Below the pieces are notes generated by a model that ran no database searches, was not told the DNA's origin, and saw only the letters and a program-made list of their open reading frames with translations. Both the position numbers and the translations under genes were made by a program. A stretch of 64,000 nucleotides of DNA. Source: Evansella caseinilytica (lineage in GTDB: Bacteria; Bacillota; Bacilli; Bacillales; Salisediminibacteriaceae). Of this stretch, positions 55,180 through 63,705 are shown piece after piece. Every line of letters begins with the position of its first letter. Within the stretch, counting starts at the first letter, position 1. The DNA lies in NCBI RefSeq assembly GCF_900107275.1, contig NZ_FNPI01000004.1:1-64000 (forward strand), in the 5' to 3' direction.

Positions 55180-56220
55180 ATGAAGCTGATGAATATTTTG
55201 CTGACACAGCCGCAAACAGAATTAGTTAACCGTGTGAAGGCGCTAGGATTGACATGCGATGCACATTCACGCCAGCAATTGACGGAACAATTGGCAAAGG
55301 CGCTGCTGAACAAAGCGCATGCAGAGAAAGAGTGGCAGGAGATGAAGACAGCAGAGCAGCAATTGCTCACTCAAATGAGCTATGGTTCGATGTTCGCTTC
55401 CTACACGACGAACGAGCTGTTTACGTGCGTCAAACGTTCTGAGCGCGCTCAGTTTGACCGGATTGTTGAATCGTTAAAAAGCAAAGGCTGGATCTATCGT
55501 GAAGCATCGGGCGTGTGGCATCTTCCATTGGAGCTGAAAGACTGGATAAAGAACTATACTTATCAAGTGTTTCGTCAACACTTCATTTTGTTTCCTGATG
55601 CCGGGACCAGCCGGAGCGACATCATCGGTGATTTATTTCAATTTATGGAGCATCTGGCGGAAAACGGTGTCCGGTTGACGAAAAACAAAACGATTCATAA
55701 AAAGGAACTGGCGGCGATTTTGCGATCGCAGTCAAAGCAGGAGGAGATCCCGGCGGAGAAGTGGCGCTTCGGTTACGGAAGACATTTTTATTACTATCCT
55801 GACCGCTTTTCTTTTCTGTACGACTTCTGCTGTGATCAGGGCTGGATTGATGAAGGGGAGAACTTAGAGGTAACCCCCGCTTGGGACTCCGGTCAGGAAA
55901 TCTCGGTCAACGAGCTGCTGGAGCGGCTGTGCCGCTTTTATCTTAGATTATATTCCCGGGTGATTCCCCAGCTTCCCTTTCTTCTTGAATTGATAAGGGG
56001 GGTCTTTCCCGATAACGAAGGAATGGAAGAGCAGCAACTGATTTTTCTCTTAAAGCAGTATATCGATCCTTACTACTATGATGAGCCGGAGACGATCATT
56101 AAGATCCGGATAATCCAAATGCTGGAATATATCGGTGTGGTGGAAATCAAGGAAATGGATGCTGCAAAATACGTGCTGCTTCAACCACGTTCAACAATAA
56201 AAAACAAGAAAAAAGTATAG
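55180..56220 (+). CDS. Hypothetical protein, possible winged-helix domains
   Basis: 346 residues from the ATG at 55180, preceded by GAGAGGTG. No membrane segment or signal peptide. The sequence is helical with aromatic-rich segments (RFGYGRHFYYYPDRFSFLYDFCCDQGW) and blocks such as SLKSKGWIYREASGVWHLP that look like the wing of a winged-helix fold. I do not recognise the family. It is inserted between ypiA and ypiB relative to B. subtilis, and appears to have its own ribosome site but no clear promoter. Confidence 0.6.
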   Translation: MKLMNILLTQPQTELVNRVKALGLTCDAHSRQQLTEQLAKALLNKAHAEKEWQEMKTAEQQLLTQMSYGSMFASYTTNELFTCVKRSERAQFDRIVESLKSKGWIYREASGVWHLPLELKDWIKNYTYQVFRQHFILFPDAGTSRSDIIGDLFQFMEHLAENGVRLTKNKTIHKKELAAILRSQSKQEEIPAEKWRFGYGRHFYYYPDRFSFLYDFCCDQGWIDEGENLEVTPAWDSGQEISVNELLERLCRFYLRLYSRVIPQLPFLLELIRGVFPDNEGMEEQQLIFLLKQYIDPYYYDEPETIIKIRIIQMLEYIGVVEIKEMDAAKYVLLQPRSTIKNKKKV

Positions 56221-56359
56221 AAGATTTCATTTTTTAAAGGATATTTTTATCCTCATGGCGAATATATTAAAAAACAGAGAACATGAAAGAATCGCATTGT
56301 CATTCACAAACGCCGGTTGACTTCCTCGGGCTAGTCAAATGAATGAGGGAGGGGTAAAA

Positions 56360-56908
56360 ATGAATAATCCTGTTCCTGTAATGGAGAAGCGTGACTTTTT
56401 GAAATGGTTTCTGGATCAGTATCAGCTCAAACGCCGGGAATGTGCTTGGTTGTTGAATTTTCTGATGAGCGACGACATTTTGATGGAACGCGTGCATTTT
56501 GTGGAACAGGCAGAATATTGTCCAAAGGCATTGATGATATCAGCCAGCGATGTGGACAGTGTCCCCTTTGCCTTTCACAAAAATCAGCATGTTACGATGG
56601 ATGCAGAAAAATCCTTTCATGATATTCGGTTAAATCGAAACGAGGACATCTTCGTCCAGCTCAATTTCAAAAACAAGCACTCCACGCCGCAGTATATGGC
56701 AGTATTGGAGGAAAATCCTTATCTTCCGGTCAATGAGGAAGAAGCGAATGTGCACAGTTTATTAGCTGAAATGATTTTGGATGAATCTATCCGGATGCAC
56801 CGCCTCAGTTTATTGGAAAAGGAAATTGATCAGGCGTTGATTGACGGTGATAAAGCGTCCTTTCATGAATTGGTGAAACAATACAAGGAATTAAAAGCCC
56901 TGAAGTAG
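56360..56908 (+). CDS. ypiB: YpiB family protein (UPF0302)
   Basis: 182 residues from the ATG at 56360, after GAGGGAGGGG. N-terminal UPF0302-type part (DFLKWFLDQYQLKRRECAWLLNFLMSDD) followed by a short IDEAL-like C-terminal segment (LIDGDKASFHELVKQY). Matches YpiB by position, length and sequence. Function unknown. A terminator follows directly. Confidence 0.85.
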   Translation: MNNPVPVMEKRDFLKWFLDQYQLKRRECAWLLNFLMSDDILMERVHFVEQAEYCPKALMISASDVDSVPFAFHKNQHVTMDAEKSFHDIRLNRNEDIFVQLNFKNKHSTPQYMAVLEENPYLPVNEEEANVHSLLAEMILDESIRMHRLSLLEKEIDQALIDGDKASFHELVKQYKELKALK

Positions 56909-56923
56909 AGGGCTTTTCTTTTG
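56895..56923 (+). terminator. Terminator overlapping the end of ypiB
   Basis: AAAAGCCCT...AGGGCTTTT followed by CTTTT; the left arm lies in the last codons of ypiB. Confidence 0.75.
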
Positions 56924-56999
56924 CTGGGAAGTAAGTTGTTTATTATTTTGAGGTATAACTACAGTCAAACTGTAAAAAAGTAAAAGGAGAGGAAAAACA

Positions 57000-57476
57000 A
57001 TGAAGTGGCGAACCGAACAGATGGATACATATTTGAACGCGAAGGAATACGTTGATACAGCGATCATTCCGTTAATGCCTGTTGACTGGAATAACGATCC
57101 TAAAGGAAAAGTGTCCATGGGGGAATTTACCACGCTCCTCGTTGATGAACTGGAACGTCAGTTTAAAGGAAGGGTTTTTCAAATTCCGCCTTTTGTGTAT
57201 TTGACGTCGGAAGATGACACCGCCAAAAGAAATCGGCTGCTTGCGTGGGATAAGCACTTTTTTAACAATGGGTTCAAATACATTATTTATGTCACCTCCG
57301 ACGGGGAGTGGAAGCGCCTGGAGAAAGAGCTGCCGGATATGCTGCTGTGGATACCGTCCCTTTCCCTTGAAGCGATGGACGAGTCCTATGCGAAGCAAAT
57401 CGTCGATCAGCAAATGAAACAAATTTTGCCGCTGATTGCAAATAAATGGCGGGAAGAACCTGCCGAGCGTTCCTGA
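57000..57476 (+). CDS. ypiF: YpiF family protein (DUF2487)
   Basis: 158 residues, soluble, with the MKWRTEQMDTYLNAKEYVDTAIIPLMPVDW start typical of YpiF. The ribosome site AAAAGGAGAGGAAAAACA is strong. It precedes qcrABC as in B. subtilis. Function unknown. Confidence 0.85.
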   Translation: MKWRTEQMDTYLNAKEYVDTAIIPLMPVDWNNDPKGKVSMGEFTTLLVDELERQFKGRVFQIPPFVYLTSEDDTAKRNRLLAWDKHFFNNGFKYIIYVTSDGEWKRLEKELPDMLLWIPSLSLEAMDESYAKQIVDQQMKQILPLIANKWREEPAERS

Positions 57477-57519
57477 TGAATTTGTAAGAATATCAATTAT
57501 TACATTGGTATAGAATTTG

Positions 57520-57549
57520 TTGACATACGGAGAAAAATTGGGCTATCAT
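57520..57549 (+). promoter_or_regulatory. Sigma-A promoter of qcrABC
   Basis: TTGACA (57520-57525), 18 nt, TATCAT (57544-57549), about 65 nt before the qcrA start. Confidence 0.7.
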
Positions 57550-57614
57550 GAGTATGTCTTAGTATCAAATTTTGTGTGTCTTTTTAGAGTTCATTGATGT
57601 TAGGAGGGAAGCCT

Positions 57615-58121
57615 GTGAGTGAAAAAGAGCATAAAGTTTCGAGACGCCAATTTTTAACGTATTCGTTAGTTGGTGTCGGCGGTTTCATGGCTGCAAGCGC
57701 AATCAGTCCGATGGTTCGTTTTGCACTGGATCCAGCTTTGGAAGCCGGTGGAGAATCCGACTATGTAGCGGTAACGACAGTTGATCAACTGTCAGAGGAA
57801 CCCCAGCGGTTTGACTTTCAAGTGGAAGTGGTCGATGCATGGTACACATCAAATCAACCGCGATCCGCCTGGATTTATAAAGAGGGAGATGAGATCATTG
57901 CCCTGTCGCCGCAATGTACGCACTTGGGATGTACGGTGAACTGGAATGCGAATGAAGATCATCCGAATCAATTTTACTGTCCGTGCCACGACGGACGCTT
58001 TGAAAAAAGCGGCCAAAACGTTGCCAACACACCGCCGACGAGACCGTTGGACATTTACGAGATGGAAGTCCGCGACGGTACCGTATATCTGGGTAAAACG
58101 ATTGAGCGTAAAACTGTATAA
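57615..58121 (+). CDS. qcrA: Menaquinol:cytochrome c reductase, Rieske iron-sulfur subunit
   Basis: 168 residues from the GTG at 57615 (site TAGGAGGGAAGCC). A twin-Arg-like N-terminus (SRRQFLTYSLVGVGG) is followed by a transmembrane segment and the Rieske motifs CTHLGC (near residue 104) and CPCHDGRF (near residue 124), which bind the 2Fe-2S cluster. First gene of the b6c-type complex. Confidence 0.95.
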   Translation: MSEKEHKVSRRQFLTYSLVGVGGFMAASAISPMVRFALDPALEAGGESDYVAVTTVDQLSEEPQRFDFQVEVVDAWYTSNQPRSAWIYKEGDEIIALSPQCTHLGCTVNWNANEDHPNQFYCPCHDGRFEKSGQNVANTPPTRPLDIYEMEVRDGTVYLGKTIERKTV

Positions 58122-58147
58122 TTATTGTTGAAGGGGGTGTGTAATAA

Positions 58148-58819
58148 ATGTTGCAGAAAATATACGATTGGGTGGACGAACGTTTGGACATTACACCGAT
58201 GTGGCGTGATATTGCCGATCATGAAGTCCCGGAGCACGTCAATCCGGCCCATCACTTTTCAGCATTTGTTTATTGCTTTGGCGGGCTGACGTTTTTTGTC
58301 GTCGTGATTCAGATTTTGTCCGGTATGTTTTTAACCATGTATTATGTTCCGGACATCATTAACGCATACGAATCCGTTTACTTTTTACAGCATGAAGTGA
58401 CGCATGGTGTTATCGTTCGTGGAATGCATCATTGGGGCGCGAGCTTGGTCATCGTGATGATGTTTCTTCATACGCTGCGGGTATTTTTTACAGGTTCATA
58501 TAAAAAACCAAGAGAATTAAACTGGGTTGTCGGTGTTCTTATTTTCTTTGTCATGTTGGGGCTAGGCTTTACCGGATACTTGCTGCCGTGGGATATGAAA
58601 GCTTATTTTGCAACCGTTGTAGGTTTGGAAATTGCGGAAAGCGCACCTGTTATCGGCGGATTTGCGAAGGCGCTGTTGGCCGGCGGGGAGATTATCGGTG
58701 CCCAGACATTGACACGTTTCTTTGCGATTCATGTATTTTTCTTACCGGGAGCGCTCTTAGGACTGCTCGGCGCCCACTTTTACATGATTCGTAAGCAAGG
58801 TATTTCCGGACCTTTGTAA
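58148..58819 (+). CDS. qcrB: Menaquinol:cytochrome c reductase, cytochrome b subunit
   Basis: 223 residues, four membrane helices, matching cytochrome b6 length. The four haem-ligating histidines lie in HHWGASLV with GMHHW, MFLHTLRVF, and the later AIHVFFLPG and GAHFYM segments. Oxidises menaquinol across the membrane. Confidence 0.95.
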   Translation: MLQKIYDWVDERLDITPMWRDIADHEVPEHVNPAHHFSAFVYCFGGLTFFVVVIQILSGMFLTMYYVPDIINAYESVYFLQHEVTHGVIVRGMHHWGASLVIVMMFLHTLRVFFTGSYKKPRELNWVVGVLIFFVMLGLGFTGYLLPWDMKAYFATVVGLEIAESAPVIGGFAKALLAGGEIIGAQTLTRFFAIHVFFLPGALLGLLGAHFYMIRKQGISGPL

Positions 58820-58851
58820 GACAATCCGGAGGTTGAAAAGGAGGGAAAGCT

Positions 58852-59643
58852 ATGCATCGCGGAAAAGGTATGAAATTTGTCGGGGATTCCCGTGTTCCGG
58901 CTGAAAATCGAATGCCGAACATACCGAAAGATTATTCCGAATACCCTGGGAAAACAGAACCATTCTGGCCGAATTTTTTGCTTCGTGAATGGATGGTTGG
59001 GGCTGTCTTCCTTGTGGGCTATTTATGTTTAACGGTGGCTCATCCGGCGCCGCTGGAGCGTGTTGCCGATCCGACAGATTCCGGTTACATACCATTGCCT
59101 GACTGGTACTTTCTGTTCTTGTATCAGTTGCTGAAATATACGTATGCATCAGGAGATTACACTGTTATCGGGGCGGTTGTCATTCCAGGGATTGCCTTTG
59201 GTGCCTTATTGTTAGCACCGTGGCTGGACAGGGGACCGGAACGGAGACCGGTGAAGCGTCCGATTGCCACCGGACTGATGCTCCTGGCAGTGGCAAGCAT
59301 CATTTTTCTGACGTGGGAATCAGTCGCTACCCATGATTGGGAAAAAGCGGCACAGCAAGGCGCGATTGTCGATGACGTCGAAGTGGATGAATCGGCGGAA
59401 GCTTATGCAATATATCAATCACAGCAGTCATGTATCGGCTGTCATGGCGGGGATATGCTGGGCGGGGCGGCGGCTCCTAGCGTGTTCCAAAGCGATTACT
59501 CCAAAGAAGAAGTCATGGAGATTATCGTCAACGGTGTTCCCGATAAAGGAATGCCTGCCGGGCAATTCGCAGGTACTGACGAAGAACTGGAAATCCTGGC
59601 TGAATTTATCGCAAATGACGGGCAGGTTCCTGCCGGAGAGTAA
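58852..59643 (+). CDS. qcrC: Menaquinol:cytochrome c reductase, cytochrome b/c subunit
   Basis: 263 residues: an N-terminal subunit-IV-like part with three helices and the DWYFLFLYQLLKY segment, then a fused C-terminal cytochrome c domain with a CIGCHGGDMLGG haem site near residue 196 and a methionine ligand candidate in GVPDKGMPAG. This fusion is the standard Bacillus architecture. Site AAAAGGAGGGAAAGCT. Confidence 0.95.
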   Translation: MHRGKGMKFVGDSRVPAENRMPNIPKDYSEYPGKTEPFWPNFLLREWMVGAVFLVGYLCLTVAHPAPLERVADPTDSGYIPLPDWYFLFLYQLLKYTYASGDYTVIGAVVIPGIAFGALLLAPWLDRGPERRPVKRPIATGLMLLAVASIIFLTWESVATHDWEKAAQQGAIVDDVEVDESAEAYAIYQSQQSCIGCHGGDMLGGAAAPSVFQSDYSKEEVMEIIVNGVPDKGMPAGQFAGTDEELEILAEFIANDGQVPAGE

Positions 59644-60001
59644 AATTCGGGCTGCCTCGCAGTCAATGAATAGAAGCGTTTCGTGCCCGGCATGAATAGA
59701 ATAATGGCTGGCAAAACAATGAGGGTGTCTCAAAAGGTCGGAAACATACCTTTTGCGGATACCCTTTTTAATAGTACTTGTTCAAAAAAAATGTTTTTTT
59801 CTTTTGGAATAAACACGAATAATGCAATGCCCGCTAAAAGTGAAGGAATGAACGGACTGGATCCGCTGCTTAAGAAAACAAACAAGAGGTACCCGCCTGT
59901 AACTAGACTTCAACAACGATAACAAGTGACCGACTTTTTCGTAAATAAACGGATTGTGACTTTAAGACGGCGGAAATGCCCTGTTCAAAAGGAAGATGTC
60001 A
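59644..60001 (+). repeat. qcr terminator and degenerate family A hairpin
   Basis: The family C hairpin GGGTGTCTCAAAAGGT / ACCTTTTGCGGATACCC with TTTTT (59723-59769) is the likely qcr terminator. Shortly after, GTACTTGTTCAAAAAA...TTTTGGAATAAACACGAA (59774-59819) is a decayed family A hairpin start. Nothing else was recognised; the ypjA ribosome site is inside GTTCAAAAGGAAGATGTCA, which resembles a family B left end. Confidence 0.65.
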
Positions 60002-60595
60002 ATGATTTTGGAAATGATGTTTCAACTCTTAAAGAAAAAATATTTTTTGGCGCTGCTGCTTGTCATCAATATCGGTGGAACAATTTACGGCTTTATTTGG
60101 TACGAAGGACAACTGGCCGTCACCCCTGGAAAGTTCTTGATTTTTGTTCCAGACAGTCCTACCGCGAGCCTGATGTTCTGCTTCGTGCTGACCGCTTTTT
60201 TATTCAGGAAAAATTGGCCGTTGCTGGAGGCGTTCGCAGCGGTGACTTTATTGAAATACGGGGTATGGGCCGTCGTCATGATTGTTGCCGCTGTTCTGGC
60301 AGGTGATACACTGACATGGAAGCAGTCGATGTTAATCGTTTCTCATTTGGGGATGGCTGTTCAAGGTCTACTTTACAGCCCGTACTATCGGATAAAGTTG
60401 TGGCATCTCGGAGTGATTGCTGCGTGGACGTTATTGAACGATTTTATCGACTACTACTACGGGATGCACCCGTGGGTGTCGCGCTTGATTCAGCCATATA
60501 TTGATCAAATTGCGGTTTTTACCGTCTGTCTAAGCATCGTTTCCCTGCTGACTGTATTTCTCTTAAACAAATATGCTGTTAAAAGAACGGTATAA
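60002..60595 (+). CDS. ypjA: Membrane protein YpjA (DUF1405)
   Basis: 197 residues with about six membrane segments. The GTIYGFIWYEGQL and DFIDYYYGMHP motifs fit the YpjA family. The ATG at 60002 follows AAAGGAAG by 8 nt; an ATG at 59996 is also possible. Downstream of qcrABC as in B. subtilis. Function unknown. Confidence 0.82.
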   Translation: MILEMMFQLLKKKYFLALLLVINIGGTIYGFIWYEGQLAVTPGKFLIFVPDSPTASLMFCFVLTAFLFRKNWPLLEAFAAVTLLKYGVWAVVMIVAAVLAGDTLTWKQSMLIVSHLGMAVQGLLYSPYYRIKLWHLGVIAAWTLLNDFIDYYYGMHPWVSRLIQPYIDQIAVFTVCLSIVSLLTVFLLNKYAVKRTV

Positions 60596-60689
60596 TACTA
60601 CATAAGCTAGCGCAAAGAAATGAGAGATTTCAGGTCTATCCTTGTCCTTCTCTTCATACGATAAAGTATGACGATGGGGAGGGACAGGC

Positions 60690-61580
60690 ATGGCTAGAAG
60701 AAGGTTATTTAATGAGCGTGTTCAAATCATGTGCTTGATCAAAAACATAAAGCGTGATCTCTTTGAACAAACACTTAAAGCAATTATCCTGTTATTCATC
60801 ATGATGATCTGGCCGTTGACGATTGCAGCTGCCGAGGATGAGGATAACGGGATGAAGCTTTGGCGGGATTTGAACCAGACTACGGATTCGATTCTGCGAT
60901 ATGTCAAGGAAGGGTATTTGGAGGAAGCACAGCAATTATTCCATCAATTTTCTGAACAATTTTTATCCATCCGAGCCTCGGATTATGACCTGTCGATGAA
61001 AGAACTGCAGGTGATCACTGCTGTGTTTGATGAAGCGGAGGAAGCGGTGATCAGCGTGTCACTGTCTCATGAAGACCGGATAAACAAGGTATACAAGCTC
61101 CGGCTGCTGGTTGACGTTTATGAAGCAACCTATGAACCGCTGTGGAAAAAAACAGAAAATACTTTGATGACGCCGTTGAAAAAGATGGCGCTTGCCGTTG
61201 AAGAAGAGAACCCAACAGCTTTTCAGGCGGAGTATCATCAATTTATTCAACATTATGAAATGGTTCGCCCCGGCTGGTCGGTCAGTCTGCCGGACGAATT
61301 GTACCAGCAAATAGATTCCCAGGTAAAATATTTGCAGCAATTGCGGCCCGATATTCAAAATAAAGCAACGATAACGAATCATATACACGTAATGGAAGAG
61401 CAACTGAAGGCGATTTATGAAGGCAAGCAGGACGAGGTTTCCGATCCTTCGCTCATCTGGGTCATCATTACGATCGGCGGTGCCATTGTTCTCGTGCTGA
61501 CATATGCAGGCTGGAAAAAATATCGTGGAGAAAAGGACAGAAAAGCCGGTGCAGAACGGGTCCGCCGCCGCATTCGCTAG
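60690..61580 (+). CDS. ypjB: Sporulation protein YpjB, with repeat-derived N-terminal insertion
   Basis: 296 residues from the ATG at 60690 (site GGGGAGGGACAGGC). A hydrophobic segment (about residues 30-49), an extracytoplasmic helical domain and a C-terminal membrane segment (about 258-278) fit YpjB. Codons 9-29 are a remnant of the GTTCAAAAAG hairpin, GAGCGTGTTCAAA...TTTGAACAAACAC, read in frame, so the signal segment starts later than usual. B. subtilis YpjB is shorter by about 30 residues. Confidence 0.75.
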   Translation: MARRRLFNERVQIMCLIKNIKRDLFEQTLKAIILLFIMMIWPLTIAAAEDEDNGMKLWRDLNQTTDSILRYVKEGYLEEAQQLFHQFSEQFLSIRASDYDLSMKELQVITAVFDEAEEAVISVSLSHEDRINKVYKLRLLVDVYEATYEPLWKKTENTLMTPLKKMALAVEEENPTAFQAEYHQFIQHYEMVRPGWSVSLPDELYQQIDSQVKYLQQLRPDIQNKATITNHIHVMEEQLKAIYEGKQDEVSDPSLIWVIITIGGAIVLVLTYAGWKKYRGEKDRKAGAERVRRRIR

Positions 61581-61591
61581 GTGCATATTCA

Positions 61592-61621
61592 TTGACATAA
61601 AGTACAGTGATAAAATAAAAT
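61592..61621 (+). promoter_or_regulatory. Sigma-A promoter of the yugP-like gene
   Basis: TTGACA (61592-61597), 18 nt, TAAAAT (61616-61621), about 50 nt before the start codon. Confidence 0.65.
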
Positions 61622-61669
61622 TTAGATAATCATACTAGACGTAAGCAGACGTAAGGGAGGAAGGAAGCA

Positions 61670-62377
61670 ATGTTTGAAACATTCGGCGGTTATCTTGTCT
61701 ATGTGGCTTTGTTACTGGTGATTCCGCTATGGGCACAGATGAGAGTAAAAAGCGCTTACAGCAAATATTCACAAATCGCGTCGTCCTCTGGCATGACCGG
61801 AGCACAAGTAGCAAGAAAAATATTGGATGATAATGGATTGTATAATGTCACTATCGAACCTGTAAAAGGAAAATTAACGGATCATTACGATCCGCGTCAA
61901 AAGGTAGTCCGTTTGTCGGAACAGAATTATTACGGCAATTCGGTTGCCGGGGCAGCCGTTGCCGCGCACGAAGTGGGACATGCGTTGCAGGACGAGGAAG
62001 GCTACGCATTTTTAAGATTCCGTCATGCGCTGGTGCCGATTGCTAATTTCGGTTCCAATTTTTCGTTTATTTTAATTCTCGCTGGGGCTGTTCTCACTTC
62101 AACTGGCATGATGTATGGGGCTAATATCATGTTGGCCGGTATCGTCTTAATGGCGGGAGCTGTGCTGTTCCAGCTCGTCACCTTGCCGGTGGAGTTTAAC
62201 GCATCGAGCCGCGCGATGGAGCAGATTGTTTCCGCCGGAGTCATCAGGAACGACGAAGAGCGGGAAACAAAGAAAGTATTGAGTGCGGCGGCGCTTACGT
62301 ACGTAGCAGCAGCGCTCGTTGCGGTACTGGAGCTCGTCCGGTTTATCTTAATGTTCGTGGCGATGAACAGGGACTGA
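61670..62377 (+). CDS. yugP: Zinc metallopeptidase, YugP family
   Basis: 235 residues with an N-terminal membrane segment, the zinc-binding HEVGHALQ motif near residue 104 and two to three later membrane segments. Length and sequence match YugP, a membrane-bound M48-like peptidase of unknown substrate. It is not at this place in B. subtilis, where ypjB is followed by ypjC. Confidence 0.88.
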   Translation: MFETFGGYLVYVALLLVIPLWAQMRVKSAYSKYSQIASSSGMTGAQVARKILDDNGLYNVTIEPVKGKLTDHYDPRQKVVRLSEQNYYGNSVAGAAVAAHEVGHALQDEEGYAFLRFRHALVPIANFGSNFSFILILAGAVLTSTGMMYGANIMLAGIVLMAGAVLFQLVTLPVEFNASSRAMEQIVSAGVIRNDEERETKKVLSAAALTYVAAALVAVLELVRFILMFVAMNRD

Positions 62378-62413
62378 AAAGCAGACAGGACTCTCGCATC
62401 AAATGAGGAAAAG

Positions 62414-62452
62414 CAAAGGCATCATTCCTGTAAAGGCGGGAATGATGCCTTA
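62414..62452. terminator. Hairpin between yugP and the convergent ypjC
   Basis: AAGGCATCATTCC pairs with GGGAATGATGCCTT around a 9-nt loop. It lacks a strong T run but sits between convergent genes. Confidence 0.55.
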
Positions 62453-62516
62453 TGGTATATAGTGAGGAAAATATAAAATTTCCTTATCCTAATGTTGCTG
62501 GGGAAGCCGCTTTGTT

Positions 62517-63389
62517 TTACTCTTTCAGCGGGCGTTTATATTCATCAAAGGTAAAGCCTTCCCCCATGACGTCCTGCACATCGGCCATCGTTACAAAGGC
62601 GTGGGGATCTACCTTGGCGATCAAGTTTTTTAAACGGACGATTTCATTCCGCCCGACGACGCAGTAAAGTACCTCCCGTTCGTTTCCGGTAAAGCTGCCC
62701 CTGCCTTTCAAAATCGTCGCTCCCCGTTCCATTTCCTGCAGGATGCTCGCGGCGATCACGGGACCGTGGTCGGAAATGATCATCGCCGCTTTTCCGGAAT
62801 AAGCGCCCTGCTGCATAAAGTCAATGACCTTCGCTGCAATAAACACGGCGACAAGTGTGTACATCGCTTCACGGTAATTCAAATATATAAGGGAGGAAGT
62901 AATCACTACCGCGTCAAAAAGAAACATTGTTTTCCCCATGCTCCAGCCGAAATATTTAAACCCGACCTTGGCGATGATATCCACTCCCCCGGTCGTTCCA
63001 CCGAAGCGGAATACGATCCCCAGGCCGACGCCGATAAACACGCCGGAAAAAAGCGCTGCCAAAGTCATATCATCCGCGAGAGGAAGGGAGACGAGCTTGT
63101 ATTTTTGAAAAATCCAGAGAAAGACAGAAACAGAAACCGTGCCGATAATCGTAAAGATGAATGCGTTTCTTCCCAGCACCTTCCAGCCAACGACAAACAG
63201 CGGAATATTCAGCGCAAGGTTGGTGTAAGCGGGATTGATGTCAAAAATAAAATACAAAATTAACGTGATTCCGGTAAAACCTCCGTCAGCAAGATTGTTT
63301 TCCATGTTAAAATAAACAAGGCCAAACGACATGATTGCCGTGCCGATAATAATAAATAAAACATTTTTCAACTTCAGCGTTCCTAACAT
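62517..63389 (-). CDS. ypjC: YitT family membrane protein (YpjC)
   Basis: 290 residues on the reverse strand, the length of B. subtilis YpjC. Five to six membrane segments in the first 200 residues, with GGFTGITLI and FGGTTGGVDIIA glycine motifs, then a C-terminal DUF2179 domain (about residues 215-285). The start has a GGAGGGGACGTTTT site. Transport role suspected for the family; substrate unknown. Confidence 0.9.
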   Translation of the reverse strand: MLGTLKLKNVLFIIIGTAIMSFGLVYFNMENNLADGGFTGITLILYFIFDINPAYTNLALNIPLFVVGWKVLGRNAFIFTIIGTVSVSVFLWIFQKYKLVSLPLADDMTLAALFSGVFIGVGLGIVFRFGGTTGGVDIIAKVGFKYFGWSMGKTMFLFDAVVITSSLIYLNYREAMYTLVAVFIAAKVIDFMQQGAYSGKAAMIISDHGPVIAASILQEMERGATILKGRGSFTGNEREVLYCVVGRNEIVRLKNLIAKVDPHAFVTMADVQDVMGEGFTFDEYKRPLKE

Positions 63390-63705
63390 AAAACGTCCCC
63401 TCCGAGTTCTTCCCCTTTTGCCGATGGATGTTCACTACTGTGCGAGCACTTTTTAAAACATCTTTTTCTACTTTTAGCTATTCGCCGTAACCTGTACGAA
63501 TGCTGGGTTCTTCACACTTTGACGTGAACCAATAATAAAAGAACAAACACGAAAAATCGACTTTTTTAAACAACATCTATGGCTATTCAATTATAATAGA
63601 ATGAGAATCAGTGTTCAATGAATCAAAATTATTTGTCAAAATCCGCAACTTTCGCTAACATGAACGTGTAGGTCATTCTCTATCGACAGAAAGTGAGGAA
63701 TCCAG
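63390..63705. other. Divergent region between ypjC and ypjD
   Basis: A decayed GAACAAACACGAAAAATCGACTTTTTT piece at 63541-63570 recalls the family A hairpin. TATAAT occurs at 63592, without a convincing -35. No gene was seen. Confidence 0.45.
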
